Part shown: piece after piece, positions 15,369 to 23,641 of the stretch
Layout of the letters: each line of letters opens with the position of its first letter
Numbering within the stretch: the stretch's first letter is position 1
From: Nitrospira sp.
GTDB lineage: Bacteria; Nitrospirota; Nitrospiria; Nitrospirales; Nitrospiraceae
Reading direction: 5' to 3'
Assembly: GCA_022226935.1 (NCBI GenBank)
Contig: CP092081.1
Coordinates: 2,694,124-2,752,080, forward strand
DNA: 57,957 nucleotides
The notes under the pieces: generated by a model
Database searches by the model: none
The model's input: only the letters and a program-made list of their open reading frames with translations
Told to the model about the DNA's origin: nothing
Translations under genes and position numbers: made by a program

Positions 15369-15989
15369 TTATTCAGGCGATGTCAGATACTGATCAAAGC
15401 CGACGAGAAACCCTTCCGGCCCATACACTTCAAGCCGCACCGCCTTGCGTTGGCCACGCGTCACTTCCGGCTTGAGCTTGAAGCGCACAACCTTCTGGCG
15501 TTCTTCTTCCAGTATCGTCGCGGGAAATGACCGGTCCGATACCGCGCTCAGGTCAGCATATACAGACCGCGCATCCGGCACCGCGAAGTTGAGCTGGATC
15601 CATCCTGTCGGTCGAGGGTGCTGCACATCCTGCCGGATCACGATATGGACGTTCCGATAACAATAGCCTCGGATTACGTCCTTCTGAGGATGATCGATGA
15701 CCTCATTGTTTTCGGCGCGCAGAATTTTTTCGAAAAATGTTTCATACAGCCTGATATCCGAGGTCTCAATTTGGATGTATTCGAAATGTGCAGGGATCGT
15801 CTCTGAGCCCGATGTACTCGCTCCCGCAACACGGTACTCCGGCCCGCACGAATGCCGAGAAGAGGAGACCGGTTGTTCGGATTCAGCGGACGGTGTAGCC
15901 GGGCGCACGCTCGACGGCTCTTCAGCCCAGACAGGCGCAGACAGAGCCAGTAGCCCGCACAAGGCCGGCCAGACACGCTGGCGCGTCAT
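15369..15989 (-). CDS. Periplasmic VOC/glyoxalase-fold protein
   Basis: The 206-residue protein has a signal peptide (MTRQRVWPALCGLLALSAPVWAEE). It then has a low-complexity linker and one glyoxalase/VOC-like module: HFEYIQIETSDIRLYETFF at the start, WIQLNFAVPDARSVYADL in the middle and RLEVYGPEGFLVGFDQY at the end. Only one Glu and one His look suitable as metal ligands. Its start overlaps the stop of the upstream lipoprotein gene (ATGA), so it belongs to the modA operon. Activity is unknown; it may bind a small ligand. Confidence 0.65.
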   Translation of the reverse strand: MTRQRVWPALCGLLALSAPVWAEEPSSVRPATPSAESEQPVSSSRHSCGPEYRVAGASTSGSETIPAHFEYIQIETSDIRLYETFFEKILRAENNEVIDHPQKDVIRGYCYRNVHIVIRQDVQHPRPTGWIQLNFAVPDARSVYADLSAVSDRSFPATILEEERQKVVRFKLKPEVTRGQRKAVRLEVYGPEGFLVGFDQYLTSPE

Positions 15990-16381
15990 CCTTTGGCTCG
16001 TCCCTGCACAGGCGCCTCAGGCTCATGTGGAGGATCAGCCGCATTTGCCTTGCATTCAAACTGAATACCCCAACGCCTGCCTCTTGATTCGTCTTCCGTG
16101 CCTTCGATGATGCCCATTCCGGCGCTGGTGTACCCCTTGACCTCTCCTTCGCGGATCATACGCCACCCGTTCCCGCACTTGGCTTGGATCGCATCAAGCG
16201 CGGGCTTTCGGTAGACGGACCCCATCGGACCGCCACGGTCCTCTTTGTAACTGTAGGTCATGATGCCGCCGCGCTCCGACTCCTGAGTCATCAGCACCGC
16301 TTCAGAGCAGCCCGTAACGGAAACCAGCAGGACGACACTCAGATGAACGGCTCTGCGATCAACTCGGCAATGTGAATCCAT
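15986..16381 (-). CDS. Small lipoprotein in modA operon
   Basis: The 131-residue product has a signal segment ending VTGCSE, a lipobox. It then contains ITMTYSYKEDRGGPMGSVYRKPALDAIQAKC, a pattern I know from short conserved envelope proteins of unknown function. The gene overlaps the end of modA by 23 bases and the VOC-like gene by four. Function unknown. Confidence 0.65.
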   Translation of the reverse strand: MDSHCRVDRRAVHLSVVLLVSVTGCSEAVLMTQESERGGIMTYSYKEDRGGPMGSVYRKPALDAIQAKCGNGWRMIREGEVKGYTSAGMGIIEGTEDESRGRRWGIQFECKANAADPPHEPEAPVQGRAKG

Positions 16382-17159
16382 AACGGGTCATGATCTCCTG
16401 GCCTCGCTCGCCCTTCATGAACTCTAAAAACTGTTTGGCGATCTCCTGGTTCTTGGACTGTTTCATCACAACCGCGCCCTGCTCCAATGGCGTGTGATGA
16501 TCGGCTGGAATTTCCCAGTAGTTGCCGGCACTCTTCATGGCGGGCGCCATGGCCAGCGAAAGGGCGATGATGCCCACGTCACAGGCGCCGGATTCGATAA
16601 ACTGCGCGGCCTGAGAAATGTTCTCCCCCAGCACCAGTCGATCCTTCACATCGCCGTACACCTGCTCATGCTCCATCGCGGCCACCGCCGCCCGTCCGTA
16701 CGGCGCATGCTTCGGGTTGGCAATCGCAATCTTCTTGATCGCGGGCTCGCGCAAGACTGTCAATCCCTTGGTCACATCGAGAGGAGAACTCTTCGGCGCC
16801 CAAAGCACGACACGCCCGACCGCGTAACGATAGAGCGTGCCAGGCGCAGTCAGTCCCGCTTCCTCCAATTTTCTCGGATACCCGATGTCAGCCGAAAAAT
16901 AGAGATCAAAGGGCGCTCCTTGCTGCAATTGGGCGAAGAAGTTTCCCGATGAGCCTAAGGACAACTTCACCTTGTTTCCGCTTTGCTTCTCGAATTCCTC
17001 AATCAATTCTTTGATGGCAAAATTGAGATCAGAGGCGGCCGCGATAGTCACCTCGCCGGCGTAAGCGACCGTCGCCGCCTTCGCCATCCCGAGCATCAAC
17101 GTCATCGCGAGGATGACGGTCACCGCCCATAATGGTCGTATAGATTTCCTGATAGGCAC
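16359..17159 (-). CDS. modA: Molybdate-binding periplasmic protein
   Basis: The 266-residue protein starts at GTG 17159, eight bases after AAAGGAG. After the signal peptide come EVTIAAASDLNFAIKELIEEFEKQSG, LSLGSSGNFFAQLQQGAPFDLYFSAD and FIESGACDVGIIALS. These are the oxyanion-binding segments of ModA/WtpA proteins; the two Ser-rich loops (ASD and GSSGN) ligate the anion. It delivers molybdate or tungstate to ModBC, of which two copies lie downstream. The gene is preceded by a porin in the same direction. Confidence 0.9.
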   Translation of the reverse strand: MPIRKSIRPLWAVTVILAMTLMLGMAKAATVAYAGEVTIAAASDLNFAIKELIEEFEKQSGNKVKLSLGSSGNFFAQLQQGAPFDLYFSADIGYPRKLEEAGLTAPGTLYRYAVGRVVLWAPKSSPLDVTKGLTVLREPAIKKIAIANPKHAPYGRAAVAAMEHEQVYGDVKDRLVLGENISQAAQFIESGACDVGIIALSLAMAPAMKSAGNYWEIPADHHTPLEQGAVVMKQSKNQEIAKQFLEFMKGERGQEIMTRYGFTLPS

Positions 17160-17222
17160 GTGTGGAGCTCCTTTCATCCCGGAACGTTTGACGCACGACT
17201 CAACAGCACACGATGCAGGCCC

Positions 17223-17576
17223 TTATCGTGCGCCTGCCAGAGATTGATGGTCAAGATACAGCAGGCCGCACAAGACCGGAGCACAATCCCTACCACAGGG
17301 CTTCACCCAGGCTTCATACCGGTCGATATGAATGTCAATGAACATCCCGGCCGCCCAGCTGGCGAAGTGATCATCTTCCCGTCCCACGAGTACGGAGACA
17401 CGAGCTGCTCCGATCAGCAGGGAAAGCAACCTGCCGTCTACGTCTTTATCGACTTCCGCAATAGTGCCTCTCAGCCAAACGCGGGCATCCCGGCAGGAAA
17501 GAGAGGGCTCTCGGCCGGATACCTCGTTCAGCACTCCGTCCCGGCGCCATTCACCATTCGGTCCGTCGTGACTCAT
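17223..17576 (-). CDS. Hypothetical protein, possible TOBE-like fold
   Basis: ATG 17576 follows AGGTGAGG. The 117-residue product contains VWLRGTIAEVDKDVDGRLLSLLIGAARVSVLVG and later MFIDIHIDRYEAWV. The alternation resembles a TOBE beta-barrel and is similar in layout to the double-TOBE proteins at 26512 and 37993. It lies between the porin and modA, so a role in oxyanion binding is a reasonable guess. The TOBE call is weak. Confidence 0.5.
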   Translation of the reverse strand: MSHDGPNGEWRRDGVLNEVSGREPSLSCRDARVWLRGTIAEVDKDVDGRLLSLLIGAARVSVLVGREDDHFASWAAGMFIDIHIDRYEAWVKPCGRDCAPVLCGLLYLDHQSLAGAR

Positions 17577-17645
17577 GATGAGCCTCACCTGGTGGACGCG
17601 AGCCCCGCATCGCATGCTTGCCGGGACTCTCGCGCTTTTCCCAAA

Positions 17646-19376
17646 TTAGAAGAAGATTTGATATTGGACCCGGATCGCATGCTCGATCAAGGTGCCGTTC
17701 GTCACATCGAGCGGTACGGTACCGGAGCCCGGGGGCAGCGGCGCGCTGCGACCGATGGCATATCCGCCCGTTCCAAACTGCGTGTTGCTATAGGTCAACA
17801 TGATTTGATGGTCGTAGGTTCCGTTCAAGAACCAATTCAACGACGCATCCGTTTGTCTGATCAGGTCATTAGCCGAATGCGTATCCGGGTCCCAATAGGA
17901 AAAACGGCCGGCCAATTCCAAGGTTCGAGGAATCAAATAGTATCCGGATTGCACGTAGAATCCGGTCGCATTGCCGAAATTGTTCGGTGCCGTGGCCGTA
18001 CAGGCTACGTTCATACAAGGCAACCCCTTGTCATGGCGGTTGACGTTTTTGTAGAAAAACTCTCCCTGGACTGCAAAGCCACGGTATTTGAACACGCCGT
18101 CGACCGCCCACGTTGAATAATCGACGATCCCCAAGCCTAATTGCCGACCGTTCCCGAATGCCGCCAGCTGTCGCCGGATGTTCAGATTGGCGAGATCCAA
18201 TCCGACAAATGCGTTATCGGAACTCGTGTTGATGCCGGGATTGTAAGCGTATCCACCACCGATCGCCAATTGCGGCTTTTCAGAATAGGCCAGATCGCCT
18301 TCGCCGTAGCCCGGCCGCCCCAGAATATTCCAATTCAATCGGGCGACGTAGAGAAGCCGATCGACATCGAAACGCGTATTGGCATTCAGATTGCGCTGGT
18401 TAACCGGACAACTAGCCGGTGAAGGAAATGGATTGCCGCCGGTTTGCCCGCCGGGACAGCCGATGGTCGCCTCTTCTGACGCAAACGACCCGAGTCGATT
18501 GAAACTCGGACCGGCGCCGTTGAAAATGCCGAAATAATAGTTGATCGGGAACAACTCCTCATCGTTCATGATCGTGATACCGATATCCCGCCGATCCAAT
18601 CCGCTCGCGGTGAAGGCATCTTGAACCAAGGATCGATCTGCAAACTGCATCGATGCCGTGGAGTTGATCTGCGACCGGTTGAAATACACTTTGTACTGAC
18701 CAAGTTGCACGTTCGCCCACTTGAAATGCGTAGACGTAAAATTCATATCCAACAGCGACAGCGCTCCTGGCGTCTGCGCATTTTCTGCGGTCTCCGAGCG
18801 GAATTGAATGTAGTATTTAAAGTCCGGATCGAATAAGTGGCCCATGAAGTAAAACCGCAACCGCCGAACGTTGAATGAGGACGCATAGTTTTCAGAACGA
18901 TTGGCCCGGTAATCTCCGAATACACCGAGGAGTTCGGGGAAATTCTTCGCTTCTCCCGGATTGCGCCACGCATCGTTCCGAATCCGCTCCGTGAACCGCA
19001 ATTGGCTGCGGAACCGAATTTTCAGGAAAAAGGCGTTGTCGTTAAACGAGAGGTTGAACCCGCGGTCGTACCAGCCTTTGAAACTCGGCATCAGCAGCTG
19101 AGAGCGCTCTTCGGAATCCTGAACGACTTTGTTGTATTCCTCCTGCGTGATCAACCCGCTCTTCACCGAACGCTCCAGCAACAGCTTCATAGAGGGGTCC
19201 ATGCTGTCGACGAAAAAGTACTTTCCCTCCTTTTCCACTAGCTTGCCCGATTCGGCGGCAGCCGCGACCGTTGAGAAGCTCGTTAAAAGCACGAGTATCA
19301 TCATCACCGGCAACAGAACTCGCATAGGACCGCCTGATCCCGACTGAAGACACACAGACCTCCATACTGCATTCAT
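17646..19376 (-). CDS. OprP/OprO-like anion porin
   Basis: The 576-residue protein starts at ATG 19376, eight bases after AAGGAG. It has a signal peptide, then a short helical N-terminal region (KYFFVDSMDPSMKLLLERSVKSGLITQEEYNKVVQ), then a beta-barrel. Barrel landmarks are FNVRRLRFYFMGHLFDPDFKYYIQF, NVQLGQYKVYFNRSQINS and the final Phe in QYQIFF. It resembles phosphate-selective porins. A related porin lies at 42396. Both neighbour ModA-like binding proteins and a shared lipoprotein family, so this porin probably passes oxyanions through the outer membrane. Confidence 0.88.
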   Translation of the reverse strand: MNAVWRSVCLQSGSGGPMRVLLPVMMILVLLTSFSTVAAAAESGKLVEKEGKYFFVDSMDPSMKLLLERSVKSGLITQEEYNKVVQDSEERSQLLMPSFKGWYDRGFNLSFNDNAFFLKIRFRSQLRFTERIRNDAWRNPGEAKNFPELLGVFGDYRANRSENYASSFNVRRLRFYFMGHLFDPDFKYYIQFRSETAENAQTPGALSLLDMNFTSTHFKWANVQLGQYKVYFNRSQINSTASMQFADRSLVQDAFTASGLDRRDIGITIMNDEELFPINYYFGIFNGAGPSFNRLGSFASEEATIGCPGGQTGGNPFPSPASCPVNQRNLNANTRFDVDRLLYVARLNWNILGRPGYGEGDLAYSEKPQLAIGGGYAYNPGINTSSDNAFVGLDLANLNIRRQLAAFGNGRQLGLGIVDYSTWAVDGVFKYRGFAVQGEFFYKNVNRHDKGLPCMNVACTATAPNNFGNATGFYVQSGYYLIPRTLELAGRFSYWDPDTHSANDLIRQTDASLNWFLNGTYDHQIMLTYSNTQFGTGGYAIGRSAPLPPGSGTVPLDVTNGTLIEHAIRVQYQIFF

Positions 19377-19459
19377 GAATGCGTCTCCTTTTCGTATTTT
19401 TGCGTCAATATCTTCTTGGTAGTGTTGTGGATGATCCGGGTGAAGGCACCCGTTGACGT

Positions 19460-20137
19460 TCAACGCGGTGCGGCACCGCCTGACTCAGCAGACTTGAGAA
19501 ACTGGCGATACTCGACGCCACGCACCTCTTTGTCGTCGCTGAGCCAAAACCGGCCTGGTTCGAAATACAGGATGTAGTCTCTTGGAGTAGGAGGGGTCAG
19601 CGGATAGTTGTAATCGTAGTTGTCCGATCTGCGAATGGGGATTTGGTTGTGGAAGTACTCAACCTTCAGATACAGATAGGGATCGCGAACCGCGACCCAG
19701 CCGGCGACCACATCCCGACTGTACCGGGGATTGTTTCCTGGCCCTCGGACCTCGAAATGGGCTCGCTCATTGCCTGCCACGTGCTGTAGCGCGTCGGCCA
19801 AATAAGGCGCCAAGGCCTGAGCCTCATCTTCTCGAAACAACGGCTTCGGCGGAACTTCTTCCGCGAACCAACGCAAGGGCAATCGCTGTTGTTCACGGAT
19901 TGAAAACCCCCTGAGTATGCTGGCCAAATCCGCCGCGGAAAGTTGGATCGGATGCGTGTAGGCGCGAGGCTCGACCTCTCGTTGCACATTGACGACGACC
20001 CGTTCGTCTTCATGCACCGTCTTTGTCGTGTAGGGCAGCCTCGCACACCCTGTCGCCGTAAGTCCTGCCGCCAGGACGATGACGGATGCGATCAGCCCCT
20101 GGCTGCACCAACTGTTTCGGATGTTCCCGTGCCTCAT
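19460..20137 (-). CDS. Lipoprotein paired with porin and binding protein
   Basis: The 225-residue product has a lipobox (ATGCAR). Its body contains THPIQLSAADLASILRGFSIREQQRLPLRWF, LFREDEAQALAPYLADALQHV, ERAHFEV and GWVAVRDPYLYLKVEY. The same order of motifs is found in the lipoprotein at 44894-45628 (HPASLTATEVGTLLRG, FRDGEIAVLAPSLAKAL, ERVYYHL, GWLSVQDTTLHL). So they form one family, found here twice beside a porin and a ModA-like protein. Periplasmic or outer-membrane; function unknown. Confidence 0.75.
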   Translation of the reverse strand: MRHGNIRNSWCSQGLIASVIVLAAGLTATGCARLPYTTKTVHEDERVVVNVQREVEPRAYTHPIQLSAADLASILRGFSIREQQRLPLRWFAEEVPPKPLFREDEAQALAPYLADALQHVAGNERAHFEVRGPGNNPRYSRDVVAGWVAVRDPYLYLKVEYFHNQIPIRRSDNYDYNYPLTPPTPRDYILYFEPGRFWLSDDKEVRGVEYRQFLKSAESGGAAPR

Positions 20138-20215
20138 TACTCCTCCTTACAACATGCTCCGTAAATCACTAGTAGGTTATATAATTACTTGTATACTTGC
20201 TCATTAGGTAAAAAA

Positions 20216-21058
20216 TTAAGGTTTCTTCCCGGCAGGAATGGAATAACCGGCCTGCCGTACAATGGCTTGGCCGTCTGGGCCCTGAATGAACGAAAGAAAC
20301 TCTTCGCAGAGAGGACGGTTCGGGCAGTATCGTTCCATGGCCATCGAATGCACCGTCGGCTGATAGCCCTTCTGAATGATCGCCGCAACTCGCAACCGCT
20401 GCTGCTGCCCGACCGCCTCATGCCCGTAAATAATTCCCACGTCGGCTTGGCCGCTCAGGACATGGTCAACGACTCCACGGGAATCCGTCGCCACATCCAC
20501 ACGTCCCTTCATCGACTCATGAAGCTGAAGAGCCCGGAGCACATCGTCCGTCTGCGCGCCAAGTCGCGTTCGCGACCGATCAGCCACGGCCAGCCGCGCG
20601 CCTCCCCGGCTGATCGCATCGAGCGAGTCCGGCGCGTCCACCAGAGACTCCGGCACCACGAGCACCAGTTGATCTGCGGCATAAGGCCGCTTCCCATCGG
20701 GCAGCACGTAATACTTCCCTTCCAACCGGGTAATCAGCTCGTCCCCTCCGGGCGCGACGAGATTGATGGGACCGCTTCCGATAAAGTATTGGCCCACCAT
20801 ACTGTTTTCCATGCCGGCAATGGTCTGCCGAAGACTCAATCCCGAAGCAAAGAACAACTGCACCTTGACTCCGGCATGGCTGCGCTCGAATCCGTCGCCC
20901 AGTCGTTCTAGAACATCTTTCAAACTCGGGGAAGCCGCAATGACGAACGTCTCACCGGCCCATGCAGCGGTCGTTTGCAGACCCGCTGCGGATACCGCGC
21001 ACACAGTCAGAGCGAGAAAGGCTCTGGCAACACTCCGAATACATGCATAGCGACTCAT
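20216..21058 (-). CDS. Divergent ModA-like binding protein
   Basis: The 280-residue protein starts at ATG 21058 after AAGGCGAGG and has a signal peptide. ETFVIAASPSLKDVLERLGDGFE and FFASGLSLRQTI correspond to the two anion loops of ModA, and VLSGQADVGIIYGHEA to the hinge region. The usual GAPxDxFxSA motif is replaced by ENSMVGQYFIGSGPINLVAPGGDE, so the ligand may not be molybdate. It follows the XRE-PBP regulator and precedes the lipoprotein and porin. An upstream ATG at 21118 is less likely. Confidence 0.75.
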   Translation of the reverse strand: MSRYACIRSVARAFLALTVCAVSAAGLQTTAAWAGETFVIAASPSLKDVLERLGDGFERSHAGVKVQLFFASGLSLRQTIAGMENSMVGQYFIGSGPINLVAPGGDELITRLEGKYYVLPDGKRPYAADQLVLVVPESLVDAPDSLDAISRGGARLAVADRSRTRLGAQTDDVLRALQLHESMKGRVDVATDSRGVVDHVLSGQADVGIIYGHEAVGQQQRLRVAAIIQKGYQPTVHSMAMERYCPNRPLCEEFLSFIQGPDGQAIVRQAGYSIPAGKKP

Positions 21059-21118
21059 TGATACCCTCGCCTTGTAATAGGATGCCGATTCAGACGCATT
21101 CATACCGCGCAGCCCCAT

Positions 21119-22312
21119 CTACCCGGCCCGCAGGCTCCGCACCTTTCCCGTCTCCGTCATGTCGTAGCCGCCCAATGCTTCCACCTCGGTTCGGAACTGG
21201 CGGCTAGCTATGGCGTCGAGCAGATGCGAGAGCCCGGGATGACTGGAGAGATATCGCTTCGGCATGACCAGATCGTAACGGGCCTGTTGCAAGGGGACGA
21301 AGTCGAGCCCGAAGATTTGCGCGGCCGAACGGACACCGATCCCGGCATCTCCCTGCCCATCCGCAATATGTCGCGCCACCTCGAAATGCGAGCTGACTGC
21401 CACGCCATATCCCTTCACCGCACTGCCATCGATGCCCAAAGCCTGCAGACGCTGATCCAGCAACATCCTGGCTGCAGCGCCTTCCTCGCGATTGACCAGC
21501 GACACATTCGCCTTGGCCAAATCCTCCACACCGCGGATCCGTTTAGGGTTGCCCGCTCGCACGATCAACCCTTCCTCCCACGCGGCGAACGTCACGACAA
21601 TATAATCGTCGCCCTGCAAATGCCGTCGAAGGTAGGGCAAATTCGACTCGCCCGTTTTCGCATCAAGGATGTGCAGGCCGGCCATGTGCACTTCTTTGCG
21701 CTTGAGCGCCTCCAGCGCCGCCGCACTGCCCATCGACCACCCCACGACCGTAGAGGTGTCCTTGTGCCGGTGCAAATATTCACTGGCCAGATTGATGGCC
21801 GGATCACACCCAGCCACGGCGATTTCCCGTTCGACGATCTGGCGTTCACGCAGCAGCCGGACAAGCACACGCCGATCGGACTTCGCCGAACGCGCCCCTG
21901 ATCCCGCTTTGCCGATGATGAGCCCATCGGCGGGCACGGTGTAGTTGAGAATTTCACCCAACGCGGCCACTGGGCGCACGACGAAACGATCCTCGATCTT
22001 GGCCACTTTGACTCTCGTACGGGGCTGGACAGCCGAAACATTCAATCCTGGCCAGACCCAATCCCCTTCGATCAACTCCCCGGTCGTCTTGAGACTAAAA
22101 ATGTCTTCCACATGGCAGCCCAAGACACTGGCCAGCCGCAACGCCACCGCCGTCGTCGGGAGATACTGATCTGCCTCGATGGCACACACGGCTTGGCGAG
22201 TAATCAAGGCGCCGTCGGCAAGCTGGCCTTGAGAAAGACCTTTCGCCATACGTAAGGCGCGAAGGGAATTCACCACATTGGATGCCGGTTCTGCTTTGCT
22301 TTTTTCACTCAT
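21119..22312 (-). CDS. XRE regulator with periplasmic-binding-protein-like sensor domain
   Basis: The 397-residue protein has an XRE helix-turn-helix at residues 15-72 (LRMAKGLSQGQLADGALITRQAVCAIEADQ). A PBP-like domain fills the rest: VLVRLLRERQIVEREIAVAGCDPAINLASEYL and later EGAAARMLLDQRLQALGI and HIADGQGDAGIGV. This is the plan of molybdate- or tungstate-type one-component regulators whose sensor is related to ModA. It is first in the leftward group and probably controls the downstream binding protein, lipoprotein and porin, and perhaps modA. No signal peptide, so cytoplasmic. Confidence 0.85.
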   Translation of the reverse strand: MSEKSKAEPASNVVNSLRALRMAKGLSQGQLADGALITRQAVCAIEADQYLPTTAVALRLASVLGCHVEDIFSLKTTGELIEGDWVWPGLNVSAVQPRTRVKVAKIEDRFVVRPVAALGEILNYTVPADGLIIGKAGSGARSAKSDRRVLVRLLRERQIVEREIAVAGCDPAINLASEYLHRHKDTSTVVGWSMGSAAALEALKRKEVHMAGLHILDAKTGESNLPYLRRHLQGDDYIVVTFAAWEEGLIVRAGNPKRIRGVEDLAKANVSLVNREEGAAARMLLDQRLQALGIDGSAVKGYGVAVSSHFEVARHIADGQGDAGIGVRSAAQIFGLDFVPLQQARYDLVMPKRYLSSHPGLSHLLDAIASRQFRTEVEALGGYDMTETGKVRSLRAG

Positions 22313-22323
22313 GGCGCCTCGGG

Positions 22324-22352
22324 TGATATCATGATGGATTAAATCCTGTCAA
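22324..22352 (-). promoter_or_regulatory. Promoter of the XRE-PBP regulator
   Basis: On the minus strand TTGACA (22347-22352) and ATATCA (22324-22329) are 17 bases apart. The -10 box is close to the start codon at 22312, so the leader would be only a few bases. The 13 bases TCAACTATTATGA (22349-22361, plus strand) around the -35 recur with one change at 38467-38479. Confidence 0.5.
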
Positions 22353-22500
22353 CTATTATGATGGTCTTTTTCTATACGATAGTCGACAACCTCAACGTAC
22401 ACACTATGACACGGAAATACACCGACCCAAAAATTTTCCGGCAGCCCCTTCACCTCGGCATCCTCCTGAGTCGGCCGATGGCGAAGCCAAAACACCGCAT

Positions 22501-22896
22501 CTACCGAGGAGCGAGCCGGCCGGCCGGCGCGGTCGCCTTCCAGCCGATGATGGTGCCGTCGAGTTCCCTGTAATACCGCACCGTCACTTCGCCCAACCGC
22601 ACCTCCTGCTCGGACACATGAAACTGAATGGCGGCTCGCTTCCGAAGCACAGTATGGTACGAAGACGCAGGCGGGGCGGATGCCAAGCCCAGCGGCAACT
22701 CTTGGCCGCCTTCTCCGTCGCTGGACGGACAGTAGGCTCCGCGGCAACCTTCAATCTCGCCGAGCGCGATGATCCCCGCTTCATGCAAATCGGGCGTCAA
22801 CGCAGTGCCGGGATATGTCATTGGCGTCGAAAGGCCACAACCCGCTACGACGATCATCACCGCACCAGCAGCCAGCCCTACTCGCTTCGCATTCAT
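22501..22896 (-). CDS. Small lipoprotein
   Basis: The 131-residue product starts MNAKRVGLAAGAVMIVVAGCG with a clear lipobox. The rest includes GEIEGCRGAYCPSSDGEGG and ends VTVRYYRELDGTIIGWKATAPAG. A Cys-rich loop and a beta-rich C-terminus suggest a small periplasmic fold. No family recognised. It lies upstream of the XRE regulator with a 188-base gap. Confidence 0.55.
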   Translation of the reverse strand: MNAKRVGLAAGAVMIVVAGCGLSTPMTYPGTALTPDLHEAGIIALGEIEGCRGAYCPSSDGEGGQELPLGLASAPPASSYHTVLRKRAAIQFHVSEQEVRLGEVTVRYYRELDGTIIGWKATAPAGRLAPR

Positions 22897-23428
22897 TCGG
22901 GAGATTCCTTTCCAATGTAGACGACAAGCCTGTGACAATGAGCGCGCCATGAGTGCCCGGTCCCGGAAGCAATGGAGGTTGCCGGCCTCAGTCCGATCGG
23001 TATTTCACCGCTCGTTATGCGCGCGTGGCATTCTTTCGCTCATGTATCCTGTTCCGCAACGTACTGTCAACGATCCCACTCGCGCAGCAGCCTCCCTCAC
23101 CATTGCCTGGCCGCATATCGCGGCGGCGGATTGATTGCACAGAACGATATGGTGAGCCTACGAGACGGCAGTGAGTCAGCTTAGATAAATGACCGGCGAG
23201 CCACAAAGAACAGAGGCAACGACGAGGCGGGCGGCGCATCCGACAGCGGGGGTTTCAACCTTGTACTTCTTTCGGAACTTGGTGGACGGACGAGGGCACC
23301 ACATTGGATCGCTCCAATCGCGCCCGATCCGCCCACCGATTTTTTCACACCACCACAATACCTCAGTGGCGGCTACGCTGCGAGGAGGCGCCACACCTAA
23401 TCGCGCCGAGATGACACCTGCATCTCAC
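22897..23428. other. Intergenic stretch
   Basis: Frames on both strands are short and without motifs. I see no RNA gene, repeat or clear promoter here. Confidence 0.3.
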
Positions 23429-23629
23429 TCACCGGAACACGGCCTTTCTCACCCCCGAGACCGGCACGAGCACCTCGCCGAATTCTGAGATGCCGTTGAA
23501 ACTCCCCGCTATCGCCAACTGAAACTCTCCACATTTGCCGTTCGTCAACAGAATCATCGCCGTGTGCGAGTCCTCGTTCGGCCCGGGGACGAACTCAATC
23601 TGCTTGGTCGTGCCGAATTTCACCTGCAC
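23429..23629 (-). CDS. Small protein downstream of TonB-dependent receptor
   Basis: A GTG at 23629, four bases after GAGGCGG, opens a 66-residue frame with KFGTTKQIEFVPG, ILLTNGKCGEFQLAIAG and EVLVPVSGVRKAVF. It begins 12 bases after the receptor stop and probably belongs to the same transcript. No signal peptide and no known family. Confidence 0.5.
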   Translation of the reverse strand: MQVKFGTTKQIEFVPGPNEDSHTAMILLTNGKCGEFQLAIAGSFNGISEFGEVLVPVSGVRKAVFR

Positions 23630-23641
23630 GACCGCCTCAGC

